From Pelobates cultripes (Eukaryota; Chordata; Amphibia; Anura; Pelobatidae): 64,000 bases of DNA. The stretch lies in assembly GCA_933207985.1 (NCBI GenBank), contig OW240917.1, forward strand, positions 242,957,074 to 243,021,073, in the 5' to 3' direction. The notes beneath the pieces were generated by a model. The model searched no databases. It was given only the letters and a program-made list of their open reading frames with translations, and was not told the DNA's origin. Every line of letters begins with the position of its first letter. The first letter of the stretch is position 1. A program made the position numbers and the translations under genes. Positions 34,615-45,690 of this stretch are shown piece by piece.

Positions 34615-34776
34615 GGCTGTCTGATAGCCACTAGAGGTGGAGTTAACCCTGCTAGTAATTATTGCAGTTTCTCAATAACTGCAATAATTACTATTGCTGG
34701 GTTAAGGGACATGGGACATTGCACCCAGACCACTTCAATGAGCTGAAGTGGTCTGGGTGCCTACAGTGTCCCTTAA
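34615..34776. mobile_element. TTAAAGG-type MITE end
   Basis: Hairpin AATTATTGCAGTTTCTCAAT / AACTGCAATAATTACT and the inverted core CACCCAGACCACTTCAATGA / GCTGAAGTGGTCTGGGTGCC, closing at GTGTCCCTTAA. Confidence 0.7.
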
Positions 34777-35792
34777 GTCAACCTGTAACGGGATCCTCTG
34801 ACGCAAACTCTGATAGTGCTGCTAAGCTCCCAATAAACATTTTTTAAAATGGCGTCTCTCCATGTGCTGCAAACTGTGGAGGTATTCTGAGTTATTTATA
34901 TTTTTGTTTGATATCTAATTCAGTAAACACTTTTGTTTTTGATTATAATAATTGAATACATTTTTTTTTTTTTAAACAAGTTCCTTTTTCTTTGACAATA
35001 TTTATTTTTTTTCTCCAAAGGGACGTAAAGATAGAATGCAGAAATTTATTTTAAAACGGACGTCACAAAGCTGCAGATTCTACAATCCATAAAAAGCATT
35101 TGGTGCAGGCTGTACTGCAGATTAAATTCAGCTACAGGTTTCTAGCCATGACAAATCGATAGCAATATGCAGTGGGGACGCCCTGGAGACAGGCATTCGA
35201 CTTAGCTTCTATTACATGTGTCGCAAATTAGTGCGGAGGCTGGCTTTTCATCTCTGCAGATTGGCGATCGCTGCAAAGTCAAAGCTGTACTGTGCGAAAC
35301 ACTGCAAAAAAAGGGATCATTAACTTGTGATAGCCCTGCATGAAGATAAGCAGTTAATTAGCATGGGTAATTAACAATTATCGGTTGTTATGGCAACTGA
35401 ATTAGAGCAAACTGGGCTTCACTGTTAATCCCAACTGGTTATGTGAGGTAATTTACTTTCATAATTTTTAAAGTACCTCTGTTGTGCATTGACTACATTA
35501 AACCGTTTGGCTGTAAAAAAAAAAAAAAAAAAAGTGCCTAGCTAAGTTATGGAAGATGTAATTTGGTGGTCAAAATTACTTTACTTTCTATGGCCTTCAT
35601 TTGCCATGAAAATTAAAGGTTTTAATTAAAAAAACATTAAAGACTTTATTTTTTTGTAACGTCCAAAACAGTCAATGTGAACGTCCGTTATTCTTTTGCC
35701 ATATATACTTTGGCTCCATCTAAATTGCCAATGCTAATGATTTATTGAGAATTGCATTTTTACAAAATTATACTTACTTCAAGGATCTTAAT
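34777..35792. other. No gene; possible conserved non-coding block
   Basis: 35040-35450 is free of recognisable repeats, has balanced composition and contains homeodomain-type TAATTA cores (AGTTAATTAGC, GGGTAATTAACAA) next to TTGTTATGGCAACTG. This is the best enhancer-like candidate in the window, on composition and motifs only. A 17-base A-run follows at about 35516. Confidence 0.4.
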
Positions 35793-36197
35793 TCCTTAGC
35801 TCTACTTTTCTTGACTTATGTAGTCCTTTTTAGTTTGCTGTTGAAATGACAAAAAGGGAAAATTTTGACAATTCTGACCATGTCAAAATGTCTTAAAAAT
35901 GTATGTTGTATACAGTCAGCCTAGACCAGGCTTCCCCAAACTCCGTCCCGCCAGATGTTGCTGAACTACAACTCCCATGATTCTCAGCCTATCTATTTAA
36001 TTCATAGAATCATGGAAGTTGTAGTTCAGCAACATCTGGCGGGACGGAGTTTGGGGAAGCCTGGTCTAGGCTGACTGTATACAACATACATTTTTAAGAC
36101 ATTTTGACATGGTCAGAATTGTCAAAATTTTCCCTTTTTGTCATTTCAACAGCAAACTAAAAAGGACTACATAAGTCAAGAAAAGTAGAGCTAAGGA
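35793..36197. repeat. 405-bp near-perfect palindrome
   Basis: Arms of 192 bp (35793-35984 and 36006-36197) with a 21-base loop; by eye I find one mismatch (CATGGGAG against its partner CATGGAAG). The inner 55 bp or so of each arm (AGGCTTCCCCAAACTCCGTC onward) are a known kind of hairpin MITE found in many vertebrates. The outer part, about 135 bp including TGACAAAAAGGGAAAATTTT, is ordinary AT-rich sequence that is equally symmetrical. Confidence 0.95.
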
Positions 36198-36330
36198 CCA
36201 TACTTGCCAAGAGCCTTCAATTTGGCAGGGCAGTCTTGAATTGAGTTTTACTATTCCAGGCGTCACAGAAATGCCAGAGAAAGGGGCAACACAAATTAAT
36301 ATTTAAATGTGTTTGTAGTGTCCTGTACTT
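36198..36330. other. Short unrecognised spacer
   Basis: Between the palindrome and the truncated T2 MITE. No feature seen. Confidence 0.5.
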
Positions 36331-36826
36331 GAACATGCCCCTGCAGCCTCACTGCTCAATCCTCTGCCATTTAGGAGTTAAATCCCTTTGTTTATGAACC
36401 CTAGTCACACCTCCCTGCATGTGACTTGCCCAGCCTTCCATAAACACTTCCTGCAAAGAGAGCCCTATTTAGGCTTTCTTTATTGCAAGTTCTGTTTAAT
36501 TAAGATTTTCTTATCCCCTGCTACGTTATTAGCTTGCTAGACCCTGCAAGAGACTCCTGTATGTGATTAAAGTTCAATTTAGAGATTGAGATACAATTAT
36601 TTAAGGTAAATTACATCTGTTTGAAAGTGAAACCAGTTTTTTTTTTCCATGCAGGCTCTGTCAATCATAGCCAGGGGAGGTGTGGCTAGGGCTGCATAAA
36701 CAGAAACAAAGTGATTTAACTCCTAAATGACAGTGAATTGAGCAGTGAAATTGCAGGGGAATGATCTATACACTAAAACTGCTTTATTTAGCTAAAGTAA
36801 TTTAGGTGACTATAGTGTTCCTTTAA
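36331..36826 (+). mobile_element. T2/Kolobok-type MITE, 5'-truncated
   Basis: Matches 16031-16583 and 17414-17968 from GAACATGCCCCTGCAGCC to the right end GACTATAGTGTTCCTTTAA. The first 60 bp or so, including the left inverted repeat, are missing. Confidence 0.9.
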
Positions 36827-37331
36827 GTGTTTCAGTAGTACTCTCTGTATATTTTCAGCATTTGGCACCAAGTACCATATGTATCATGCAAAACCAGGTT
36901 CTATTCTGGTGCAAAAGGCTTTATAAAGAGCAGCTGTGTTGGAAAAAATATAAAAACATGGCACAAAGTCTTCTAAATATAATTGATGATGTCATCAGTC
37001 CTCTAAAGCAACGGTTCGCCTTTAGTCACGTGGCATGCTGGGAGCTATGAAATGAAGAGGTTAAAACTCTCTATTTGCAAATTAAGAGGTCATAGAAAAA
37101 AAATGCAGAGCTTGTCTGACCTTTTGGTCTTTTGAGAGCCGCACGCTTTCTTTTATTCTGACTACAAGGTGTAAATTAATAGTTTTTGGTCGTTATAGCA
37201 ACATGTTGCCTGATATAAAAAATGCATGCATTTCTTTTAGCTTAATCAATAAGCCCAGAGGTACTTTAAGCAGTGAAGATTAATTGGAAAAAGTTTAAGG
37301 GGTGCCTGAATAGACGGAAAAAGAAAGCTTC
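36827..37331. other. No gene; unrecognised
   Basis: A 62-codon frame (36862-37050) without domain. Nothing else seen. Confidence 0.5.
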
Positions 37332-37409
37332 TTAACCCCTTAAGGACCAAACTTCTGGAATAAAAGGGAATCATGACATGTCACACGTCATGTGTCCTTA
37401 AGGGGTTAA
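37332..37409. mobile_element. 78-bp palindromic MITE, copy 2
   Basis: Nearly identical to 18640-18717, with the better-kept right end CCTTAAGGGGTTAA. Its last four bases TTAA (37406-37409) are also the first four of the next MITE, so two TTAA-bordered elements abut and share a border. Confidence 0.9.
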
Positions 37410-37735
37410 AGGAACACTCCAAGTACTATAATCACTATATTCTACTGTTGTGCTTAAGGTGCCATGTCACATTATAAGGATTCAAACTATTTTAGAATGG
37501 CTCCACTCCCCACCTCCACTACTGCTTAGTGAGGACCAGGGACTATATTCAATGAGCTAAGCTAAACTCAGCAGTGAAGGACTCTCTGGCTGAGAGTGAT
37601 CAACTGACACTCTCAGCCAATGAGCTAGCACTCTACTTCAGGGCTTAGCTCAGGAGAGCTAACCAAAGCTGAAATGGAGGAGGGAGCTGCGACCAGTGGA
37701 CCCCAGGTGAGAAGTGAATCCAGTCTGACTGAGGA
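37406..37735 (+). mobile_element. TTAAAGG-type MITE, right end lost
   Basis: Starts TTAAAGGAACACTCCAAGTA. Interior with CTCAGCCAATGAGCTAGCAC and CTCAGGAGAGCTAACC as in the MITE at 19925. Continues into the inverted duplication arm and has no recognisable right terminus. Confidence 0.7.
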
Positions 37736-38011
37736 TGATACGTGTCTAGTGCTAAATGTAGCAGCTGAATCTACAAAAATCCAGATAATGATGAACCTGA
37801 ATTATGGGTTATTGGCTGATAAAAGCCGGCTTATCGCCGTATTCACTATATCCAGAAAAAAATGACAGCTAAGGCAACTCTAAACTTACTGCAAATTAGA
37901 GTTTAGTGAATAAAATAGACTCTACTAAGAAACATTTTGTTGATTCAAACTTAAAGGAACACTATAGGGTCAGAAACACAAACGTATTCCTGACTATATC
38001 CTAGCTCTGCT
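37631..38011 (-). repeat. Inverted duplication, right arm
   Basis: Inverse of 34233-34614, about 3 kb away. Shared landmarks include AAAGCCGGCTTAT, TTTGCAGTAAGTTTAGAGTT-type sequence (inverse) and TTCACTATATCCAGAAAAA. Confidence 0.8.
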
Positions 38012-38448
38012 CCTGATCTGCCTGCTTGGCTGACATCATCAGAAGTGTTGTTCTGAAGCAATCACAATGCTTCCCCATAGGATTGGAAGACTGTCAAGGT
38101 GGCAAATCAGAAACAGAACCAGCACAAACCAAACACAGCCCTGGCCAATCAGCATCTCCTCATAAAGATACATTGAATCAATGCATCTCTATGAGGAAAG
38201 TTTAGTGTCTGCATGCAGAGGGTGGAGAGAAAGAATGGAAGTGTTGCACACTGCGCAGCACTGCCCCAGGAAGCACCTCTAGCAGCCATCTGATGAGTAG
38301 GCAGTGGAGGTATCCCTAGGCTGTAATGTAAACACTGCATTTTCTCTGAAAAGACATTGTATACAGCTCAAAAGCCTGAAGGGAATGATTCTATTCGCCA
38401 GAACAAATACAGTAAGCTGTAGTTCTGGTGACTATAGTGTCACTTTAA
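37951..38448 (+). mobile_element. TTAAAGG-type MITE, complete
   Basis: 498 bp from TTAAAGGAACACTATAGGGT to GACTATAGTGTCACTTTAA, bounded by TTAA. Its first 60 bp belong to the inverted duplication. Interior unlike the 555-bp T2 copies, so a different subfamily. Confidence 0.8.
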
Positions 38449-38624
38449 CAAATCATACTTTCAGGGATACAAGCATACTTGCTAGCCAGGCCACTGGTTT
38501 AACGTGATTAAGTGGAGATATGTCTTAAAGGGAACTTCAACTAAATGTATATGTGTCCCATTTACCAAAGGAGAATATGGGATGCACCTACCTGAAATCG
38601 TATAGGTGCTACATAAGCAAACAC

Positions 38625-38790
38625 GGGGTTATTTACTAAAGTGGGAATTCAAAGTGAATTTCAGATTTAAGACCAGAGCACCCAAACTGAAAGCATAGCT
38701 GACGTATTTTTTCAAATTGACTATTTTGACCTTAAATTTAAAATTCATTATGAATTTACTTTGAATTCTCACTTTCGGAAAAAATCTTGC
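38625..38790. mobile_element. Hairpin MITE with ATTTACTAAAGTG end
   Basis: TTTACTAAAGTGGGAATTCA then AAGTGAATTTC is mirrored by GAATTTACTTTGAATTCTCA then CTTTCGG. A related end, inverted, occurs near 33275-33305. Confidence 0.65.
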
Positions 38791-40659
38791 CAGAAAAAAA
38801 AGTACTTTTTTGTTTTGGTTTTAATACTAAACTATTGTATAAACCTGTGTTCGGTATAATGTCCCTTTAAAATTTGAAAACTTTTGCCATTCTCAACTTT
38901 CCAGCAGTCTGTAGACTTTGTTAATTTCCTATTCATGGAATCTGGAGAGACTGTCTACTTGAGATTAAATCAATACGCCTGTTTGACAGCAAATTTTATT
39001 TTAAAAATCGCTAGTTTGCCCAACTCCAGTCAATGATCAATCACCCGTCCAAACCTGTGACACACGGGAACGGCAAAGTGTGACAACCCATAGGTCAATC
39101 TTCTGATCAATATTAAAAAAGACAAGTCTGCGTCTTTTATTCTTGTTAAATAGGAAAGCTAAATACGTGACCACTATATATTTTTAATGAGGCTATGTAG
39201 GGCCATTGTGAGATTTTGATTGACTGGTATGACCCAGTCTGGGGCTGAGTGGTATGACCCAGACTGGGGTTGAGTGGTATGACCCAGATTGGGTTTGAGT
39301 GGTAGGACACAGAAAGAGCACTGTCGTGTAGTGTTTTTTCACTAGACTTTAGGTCACACCTGCTTATAAAAGTAAATGGAGAGTTTAGAACATTGGCCAG
39401 TAATCCACAAGTCTAGCTCAATGTCAAGAACACCAATTATCCAGCCAGCATCCCCTACATAAAATGGCAATGTGATAGGTGTTAGCCCCCAGTCTATTCT
39501 TAATTTTTTTAATGTATTAAAATGTATTACCTTCTACTGACGGGACAACTGCTACAAGACATGGTTCCGGGGTTTTCAAAGGCATCAGTTAGGCACATCT
39601 TGCAAAGGGCTTTATAAAACCATCATTCTGTTAGTGCTTTTTCGCGGTTTACGTCTCGGAATGTTTTTTACTGCATAGTCGATATTTGGATAGTGTATTG
39701 TGATTTCCATACTACTGAATGACTTGTTCCTTGAAGATTCTCTGTCTGCCGACCTGCAGTGGCTTTACTGATTACGATGACCATCCTGAGGTAAGTTACC
39801 AGTTATTTGAGATGTCTGTCTATCTGTTTAGTTCCACCACTGTAAGATTGGTAGTATGCCTTGCTATCTCTTGCCTTTATCTGCAGTTAGGGATCAGACC
39901 TGATCAAATCTGACACACAGTAAATGGCCACACATCGACCACATACATTTATACATGAAGATTACCTGATCTCTCTCTCACACTCCTCTCTAAAGGAACG
40001 TGAGGCAATGGCCATGGTGCTAAATAACCAAAAAGATAGAAGGAAGATCTCAATAAAACATAACCTTTAATCATTCAATATATTAAAAGATTGATTAATT
40101 AATATATGACTTAAAATTTAATATTTAGTGTATCTTAAATATTACAAAGTCGATATCAAATCTCATACAATCAAATCCTCCCTAAATAATCTCAAGGTTT
40201 TGTAACCAGAATGCTACAATGTTAATAATATAATAATACATCCTAATTGTTAAATGCGATCAAGCGTGTACTAGACCAAGGGATTATATCAGAGGTTAAA
40301 TGTTAAGTAGATTTGTATGTGATTGCCAAATACTACAACAATCTGAATGTTTCCGTTCTAAACCTTGGACTGGATACCAGCCAAGTACAACAATACATAC
40401 TACAAAAGTAAAAAATAACAAATTGACTATATTATAATAGCAATATTGTATTATATTGTATTCCACTGTGCCTAGTACAAATCCTCTTGAAAAGAGAACA
40501 AATATATTATATGAATGTGCTCTTCCTTTGAAACCCAGGTGAAGTGGTTCAGTTCACATATAGCAGATATTAGCTAGGCTACACAAATAAAACCAATTAT
40601 TATAGACAACAAACGAATCCCTGGCTCTGGAATAGTCCCTGAATACATACGATGTAATT
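38791..40659. other. No gene; mostly unrecognised
   Basis: Contains the four-unit minisatellite at 39225-39310. A 64-codon frame (39719-39913) lacks any domain. The AT-rich stretch 40020-40660 shows no repeat copy I recognise. Confidence 0.5.
39225..39310. repeat. Minisatellite, 25-bp unit, about 3.5 copies
   Basis: TGGTATGACCCAG followed by TCTGGGGCTGAG-like text starts at 39225, 39250, 39275 and 39300, exactly 25 bp apart. Confidence 0.9.
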
Positions 40660-40909
40660 CAGATCAGGAAATGATACATTCTAAATTAAACCGAATGTGC
40701 AATACAGGAAGTGTTAACATTAGATCTCTCTTTACAGGAAATGTGTAGGAAGGCTGTGTAAGTCCAATGCAGGGCTAGGGCTCTACAAACAAAGTGATTT
40801 TGCGCTTAAATGGCAGAGAATTGTTCATTGAGACTACAGAGGAATGACCTATACACCAAAACTGCTTCATTAAGCTAAAGTTGTTTTGGTGTCTATAGTA
40901 TCCCTTTAA
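40660..40909 (+). mobile_element. T2-type MITE, older 3' part
   Basis: Degraded text of the T2 MITE: ATACAGGAAGTG, GCAGGGCTAGGGCTCTACAA, CCTATACACCAAAACTGCTT, right end GTCTATAGTATCCCTTTAA. Confidence 0.75.
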
Positions 40910-41706
40910 GTGAAGGATGAGAATAAAGCTTAGAAAAGATAGTTAAAAAGGAGAAACATAATCTTACCATTTAACAACATTTAGATAGACTGACAATCTA
41001 GCTTGTCCAGTCAATTTTCTTTCTGTCAAATTTAAAATTCGTAGAGTGAACCAGCAGTGTGTCTCAACCTTTGCCAGTGCACTACATTGCCCGTAATACT
41101 ATACTTCTTAGCAGCAGTCGATCTACTAAATTGTGCTGATAGAACAGTACAAATTTGTTTCTTCTATGGAAAATGAGTGGAAACTTATCTAAATAGATAT
41201 CAGATAATAGAACTGACATATAGCATAGATTAATGCTATATATATATATAGGTGTCACTAAATATATACTCTATTATCAACATCCCAGTATTTGAAGACA
41301 GCCTTCCAAACATATATAGTATATGTATATGAATTTTCAAAGTAGCATGGATTAATTGGATTAATTATATATAGTGATCGCTTATTAATGGCCAAAGTGG
41401 ATAAAGCTAAATATCAGGGTGGATCAAGTTAAATCTTAATAATAATTAAGAAGAACAAGGTCCTGAGACACCCATATTAAAAAAGTGGTGACTGGGGTAA
41501 AAGATCACAGCCTGACCCAACCATTGTTTGGTTTGTCCAATAGCCACTCCAGTTCTGATTGTGTGTTTCCTCAAAATAAGCCCATAATTTGATTGTACAG
41601 ACGATTTATTAACACAAACATCAATATATTTAATTTGGTCACAATGGAGAAATGATCCACCATCATCCGGTTACACTCCTCTGCTCTTATGGGATACTTT
41701 CTCCAC
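40910..41706. other. No gene; AT-rich
   Basis: TA microsatellite at about 41236-41250. Nothing else recognised. Confidence 0.5.
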
Positions 41707-41839
41707 CAGTGTTCTCCAACCCAGTCCTCATGGACCACCAACAGTCCAGGGTTTATTTATTTCACTGTTTTATTCCAATGCAGATACTGACAAAACCTAG
41801 ACTGTTGGTGGTCCATGAAGACTGGGTTGGAGAACACTG
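41707..41839. mobile_element. hAT-like hairpin MITE
   Basis: 133 bp with ends CAGTGTTCTCCAACCCAGTC and GACTGGGTTGGAGAACACTG, continuing as TCATGGACCACCAACAGTC against its inverse. No clean target duplication. Distinct from the CAGGG family at 5461. Confidence 0.8.
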
Positions 41840-42699
41840 CGCTAGTCCAAACAGTTGATCGATCATTAATGGTCTATACCAGAACAAGAAAATAAACATG
41901 TCCTATCACACAATAGCCTCTAGGTGGTGCCTGAGCCCTAGTATCACTGCAAAAAGCAATAAGATGCTACATTTGTATTCATTTTTTATGATAAAACAGT
42001 ACACAAGCAAAATATTAAAATACTTTACTCTTCCACATGGATTATATGCAGTAACCTGTTTAAATTATGGACTTGAAAATGTGGACAGACCTTTTGAAAT
42101 CTTTCCCTATCTGTAAAAATGAAGGATTAACTAAGAATGAGTGGTGTATACAGAAAAATAGACATAGGCAGAAGAAAGGCATATGGTTCATAAGAAAAAA
42201 ATTAATATGCACGCATACACACACATACACATGTTTTAAATATAAAAATGGAACTGGGTGAATTGAGGTGTGTTAAACCACTGCAGCTGCGTGGAAAACA
42301 AAATACAAAGCGCAATGTGAATAAAATTTATTGCATTAGTAAGCAATTTGAGATTCTGTTTTGATGCAGTACCTCTTTTTACATTTATGCTTATCAACGG
42401 TTTCTCTTTACGGAAACACTTAAGATAATTGAGAATGTTTTAAGAAGAAAACCATCTAGCGTTTGAGAAGTAAACAATTTCTGTGCATTTACTAATCATT
42501 ATGCAAACATAATTTATATACTATATTCTTTTGTCCAAAAAATATATTTACCTTTTTTTTTTTCGGAACAAGCTTGAAATAATTTAGGAAGAGGTCATCA
42601 TAGTTTAATCAACACGTAAGTGGGGCAGATGAAAAAGGTGCGTAATAAATTTAATAATAATGTCAGCAGGAAACACATGCTAACATATCTTTAATCACA
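41840..42699. other. No gene; AT-rich
   Basis: Short frames and a CA-rich patch (ACACACATACACATG, about 42219). No repeat copy recognised. Confidence 0.5.
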
Positions 42700-42945
42700 T
42701 ACAGGAGGGTCATGCAGACTCTAGCAGGCTATTTACAGAGCAGGAGATTTAAAAAAAAGATCTCCCTATACAGGAAGTGTTTAGGAAGGCTGAGCAAATC
42801 ACATGCAGGGAGGTGTGGCTAGGGTTGCATAAACAAAGTACCCTAAATGGCACAGGAATGAGCAGTAAGAGGGATGATCTATACAGTTAAAAAAACACTA
42901 CATTGAGATATAGTTGTCCTGGTACTTAGCTCATCCCTTTAGTAG
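42700..42945 (+). mobile_element. T2-type MITE, degraded
   Basis: CTATACAGGAAGTGTTTAGG then AAGGCTGAGCAAATCACATG and CAGGGAGGTGTGGCTAGGG follow the T2 interior. The right terminus is decayed (CTCATCCCTTTA). Confidence 0.7.
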
Positions 42946-43484
42946 ACCACTTGAGATTTAGTGCTACTTGTTTGCAGCTGTTGTAAGCAACCTTTTGTCA
43001 GTACTTTCTGTTGCAAGTGCTAATTATTACTGCTGCTAAATGATCAGGTATCAGCAGACAATTTAAAAAATGTTTTACATTCCTTGAAATGATGGAACAT
43101 AATCAGCTCACCTCAGCAAATTCACTCTTCCTCTGGGCAATAGTATGTCAAGATTTTCAAACAGTGGATTAATAGGTTGCTGGGGATCCCTTCATACTTA
43201 ATTATCTGTGTGGCACCCACCAATGCTGTTGGTTTCTCTCTTGAAGAGGCCAAGATTGTCTAATGAAGAAAAGGTTTGCTCTTGACAACAGAAATCGAAT
43301 TTCCAGCTCCTTCTTGGCCTGTTAAGCGGCACTATGACACGCTCATAAGTTGTTACAGAATTTCACCCACTATGACCAAATAGAAAGAGCTACGGCGCCC
43401 AGAACTCAGCTCCCCAGTCCACACACAAGACCACCAGGGAGAATATGTAGTTGCTTGATTTGAAGAGCTGTTAATCTCTGGTTC
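42946..43484. other. No gene; unrecognised
   Basis: No repeat or frame worth reporting. Confidence 0.5.
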
Positions 43485-43860
43485 ATGGATTGCAGGATAA
43501 AATTTACCAGGAAAGGTTAAAGGATCTTAACATGTATCGCTTGGAGGAAAGACGAGACAGGGGGGATATGATAGAAACATTTAAATATGTAAAGGGAATC
43601 AACACAGTAAAGGAGGAGACTATATTTAAAAGAAGAAAAACTATCACAACAAGAGGACATAGTCTTAAATTAGAGGGACAAAGATTTAAAAATAATATCA
43701 GGAAGTATTACTTTACTGAGAGGGTAGTGGATGCATGGAATAGCCTTCCAACTGAAGTGGTAGAGGTTAACACAGTGAAGGAGTTTAAGGATGCATGGGA
43801 TAGGCATAAGGCTATCATAGATATAAAATAAGGCCAGGGACTAATGAAAGTATTTGTAAT
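43485..43860 (+). pseudogene. CR1-type LINE reverse transcriptase C-terminus
   Basis: An open frame of 113 codons (43490-43831) encodes ERLKDLNMYRLEERRDRGDM, then IETFKYVKGINTVKEE, VVDAWNSLPTEVVEVNTVKE and a stop. This is the C-terminal segment of the CR1-superfamily ORF2 protein also seen at 50955-51764. Unlike a normal 5'-truncated LINE, its 3' end is missing as well: the match stops near 43860 before the ACATTCTATG-type terminus. It was therefore cut on both sides, probably by a later rearrangement. Confidence 0.85.
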
Positions 43861-43959
43861 ATTTTGCAGGAGAGTGAGGTATCCATTTGCAATATCCTGT
43901 TTCTTTACCTGGCACTCATGTAAAAATGTATCAATATTAAATTAATCTGATTGCAGCTA

Positions 43960-44087
43960 GAGTCATAATTAGAAATCACTGGGCCCCAGTGCAAAAATTG
44001 CCCTCACCCCTCCATGCGTCTCATACCCCCGCAACCTTTCTATGCGTCTCATATCCCCTCAGGCTCCCCATGCGTCTCATACTCCCC
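43960..44087. repeat. Compound repeat, left part, with minisatellite start
   Basis: GGGCCCCAGTGCAAAAATTG opens the repeat, followed by three units with CATGCGTCTCATA or similar. The LTR at 44088 interrupts it; the array resumes at 45335. Confidence 0.7.
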
Positions 44088-45334
44088 CGTTACAAACTCC
44101 CCTTTTTCAAGCTCGTGGAGAAGCCTGCTTGCCAGCCTACTGCTCACAGACTATGGACCTTGTGAATTATAATGTTAAAGTCTCAGTTCGTGCAATTGGG
44201 ATTATATGGTTCAGTTACCGAACAACCGCACAAACCAGAGACTACCATGGAGCTTGTTAACACCTACTAACAACTTGGAACGTATCTCACCGCAGTGTTC
44301 TAATTGTTCGTCTGAGTGGCCGCAATTCCTATGGGCAACCACAAGGTGGTGGCCATCTTGTTCGCATGAACGCAGGCAGCGGTGTTTGGGCATGAATCTA
44401 ATGGAATTCAAATCGGATACAGAAACTCACGAACACACCGCTGGACTAACATCATTGCCTGCGTTCATTTCTATACAACTTAGAAGGGCACTGTTCGGTG
44501 AAATAATTCATCTGGATGAGGGGAACAAGCTCCACAGTAAGACTATTAACTGCGTTCGGTAGTTTGTTCGTTTTCAAACTACCGAACTAGACCGACCGCA
44601 AGCCCTGATTCTCTGGAACTGTTTTGGGCATGGGACCATGCCTGCGTTCGGTCAAATAAATGACTTCCAGGAATTTCCTGAACCCTTGAACTGATCTGGG
44701 TGATTTTTGGGTATATTGGTCACCCAGATCAGGGCTATCAGGGGATGTTTTCGTGTATTTTGAGGTGCTTTTGGGGAGTTTGTAAAAATTTGAGTTTTCA
44801 TGTTTGGAACAAATCGAGTTTAGTATAGTGCTGACTCAATTATCTCCCAGGCATAGGGGAGGAACTGTATAATTGTGTATGGGAGTGTCCTGGACCTGGG
44901 GGACAATGTCATTGTTTTGTATAAATTTGTTGCAGGCTGCTATCAGGTCCAGGGGGGAGTGCCCCTTGCATGGGGACATGCATATAAGGCCAGTTGTGGC
45001 AGCCATTAAAGCATTCCAGCTTGCACTCCAAAACTGTGTGTCATCCTGTTATTTTTGGGAAGGAAGATTTAACCCCTGTGTCTGCTGTTCCAGCTTGCAG
45101 GGGATTCAATGGTGAAAGTCCTTGTAAGGACTAGAGCTCCCAGGACTGAGTGTCGTCCAGTGCCTGGGAGTGTCTAGAGCGAATTCCCCATTCGGCTCCA
45201 GGAAGGAGCGGTTACAGGGCCCCAGTCAAGCCACGGCGACTATGGGCAGAAGTGCTGAGGTTGGTCCCCTGTTCCAGCTAGGAAGCGGTCCTTTGGCGGA
45301 GGTACCCATGCAGGGTACAGGGAGCTCCGTCACA
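44088..45334 (+). mobile_element. Solo LTR of about 1.25 kb
   Basis: Bounded by CCCC on the left (44084-44087) and right (45335-45338), consistent with a 4-bp target duplication in C-rich DNA. The first base of a TGTTACA start would have become CGTTACA; the end is GTCACA. A TATA-like CATATAAGG (44981-44989) is followed by ATTAAA at 45005-45010. The middle contains ACCGACCGCA and TGGAACTGTTTTGGGCA as in the minus-strand LTR at 2042-3215. No internal genes, so a solo LTR left by recombination between two LTRs. Frames inside have no viral domains. Confidence 0.8.
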
Positions 45335-45690
45335 CCCCCAGGTCCTCCATGTGTCTCATCTCATAGCCCCCTAATCCCTCCATGCGTCTCATCCTTCCCA
45401 ACCCCTCCATGCATCTCATCCACCCCAACCACTCCATGTGTTTCATCCTACCCGACCCCTCCATGCGTCTCATGCCCCCCGACCTCTCCATGCGTCTCAG
45501 GCCCCACAACCCCTCCATGCGTCTCATGCCCCCCAACCCCTCCATGCATCTCTTCACCCCCCAACCTCTCCGTCCATCTCTTCCGCTCAACCCCTCCATG
45601 CTACTCATCCCCCATGCGTCTCATCCCCCCAGCCCCTCCATGAGTCTCAAACCCACCCAGCCCTTCCAAGTGTGTCATGGCCTCCTGTGT
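45335..45690. repeat. Minisatellite, 25-bp unit
   Basis: About 12-14 units of CCAACCCCTCCATGCGTCTC plus ATCCC. Because of the repeat, all plus-strand frames stay open and give proline/serine/histidine-rich translations; the minus frame gives a glycine/arginine/methionine repeat. I treat these as non-coding. Confidence 0.9.
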
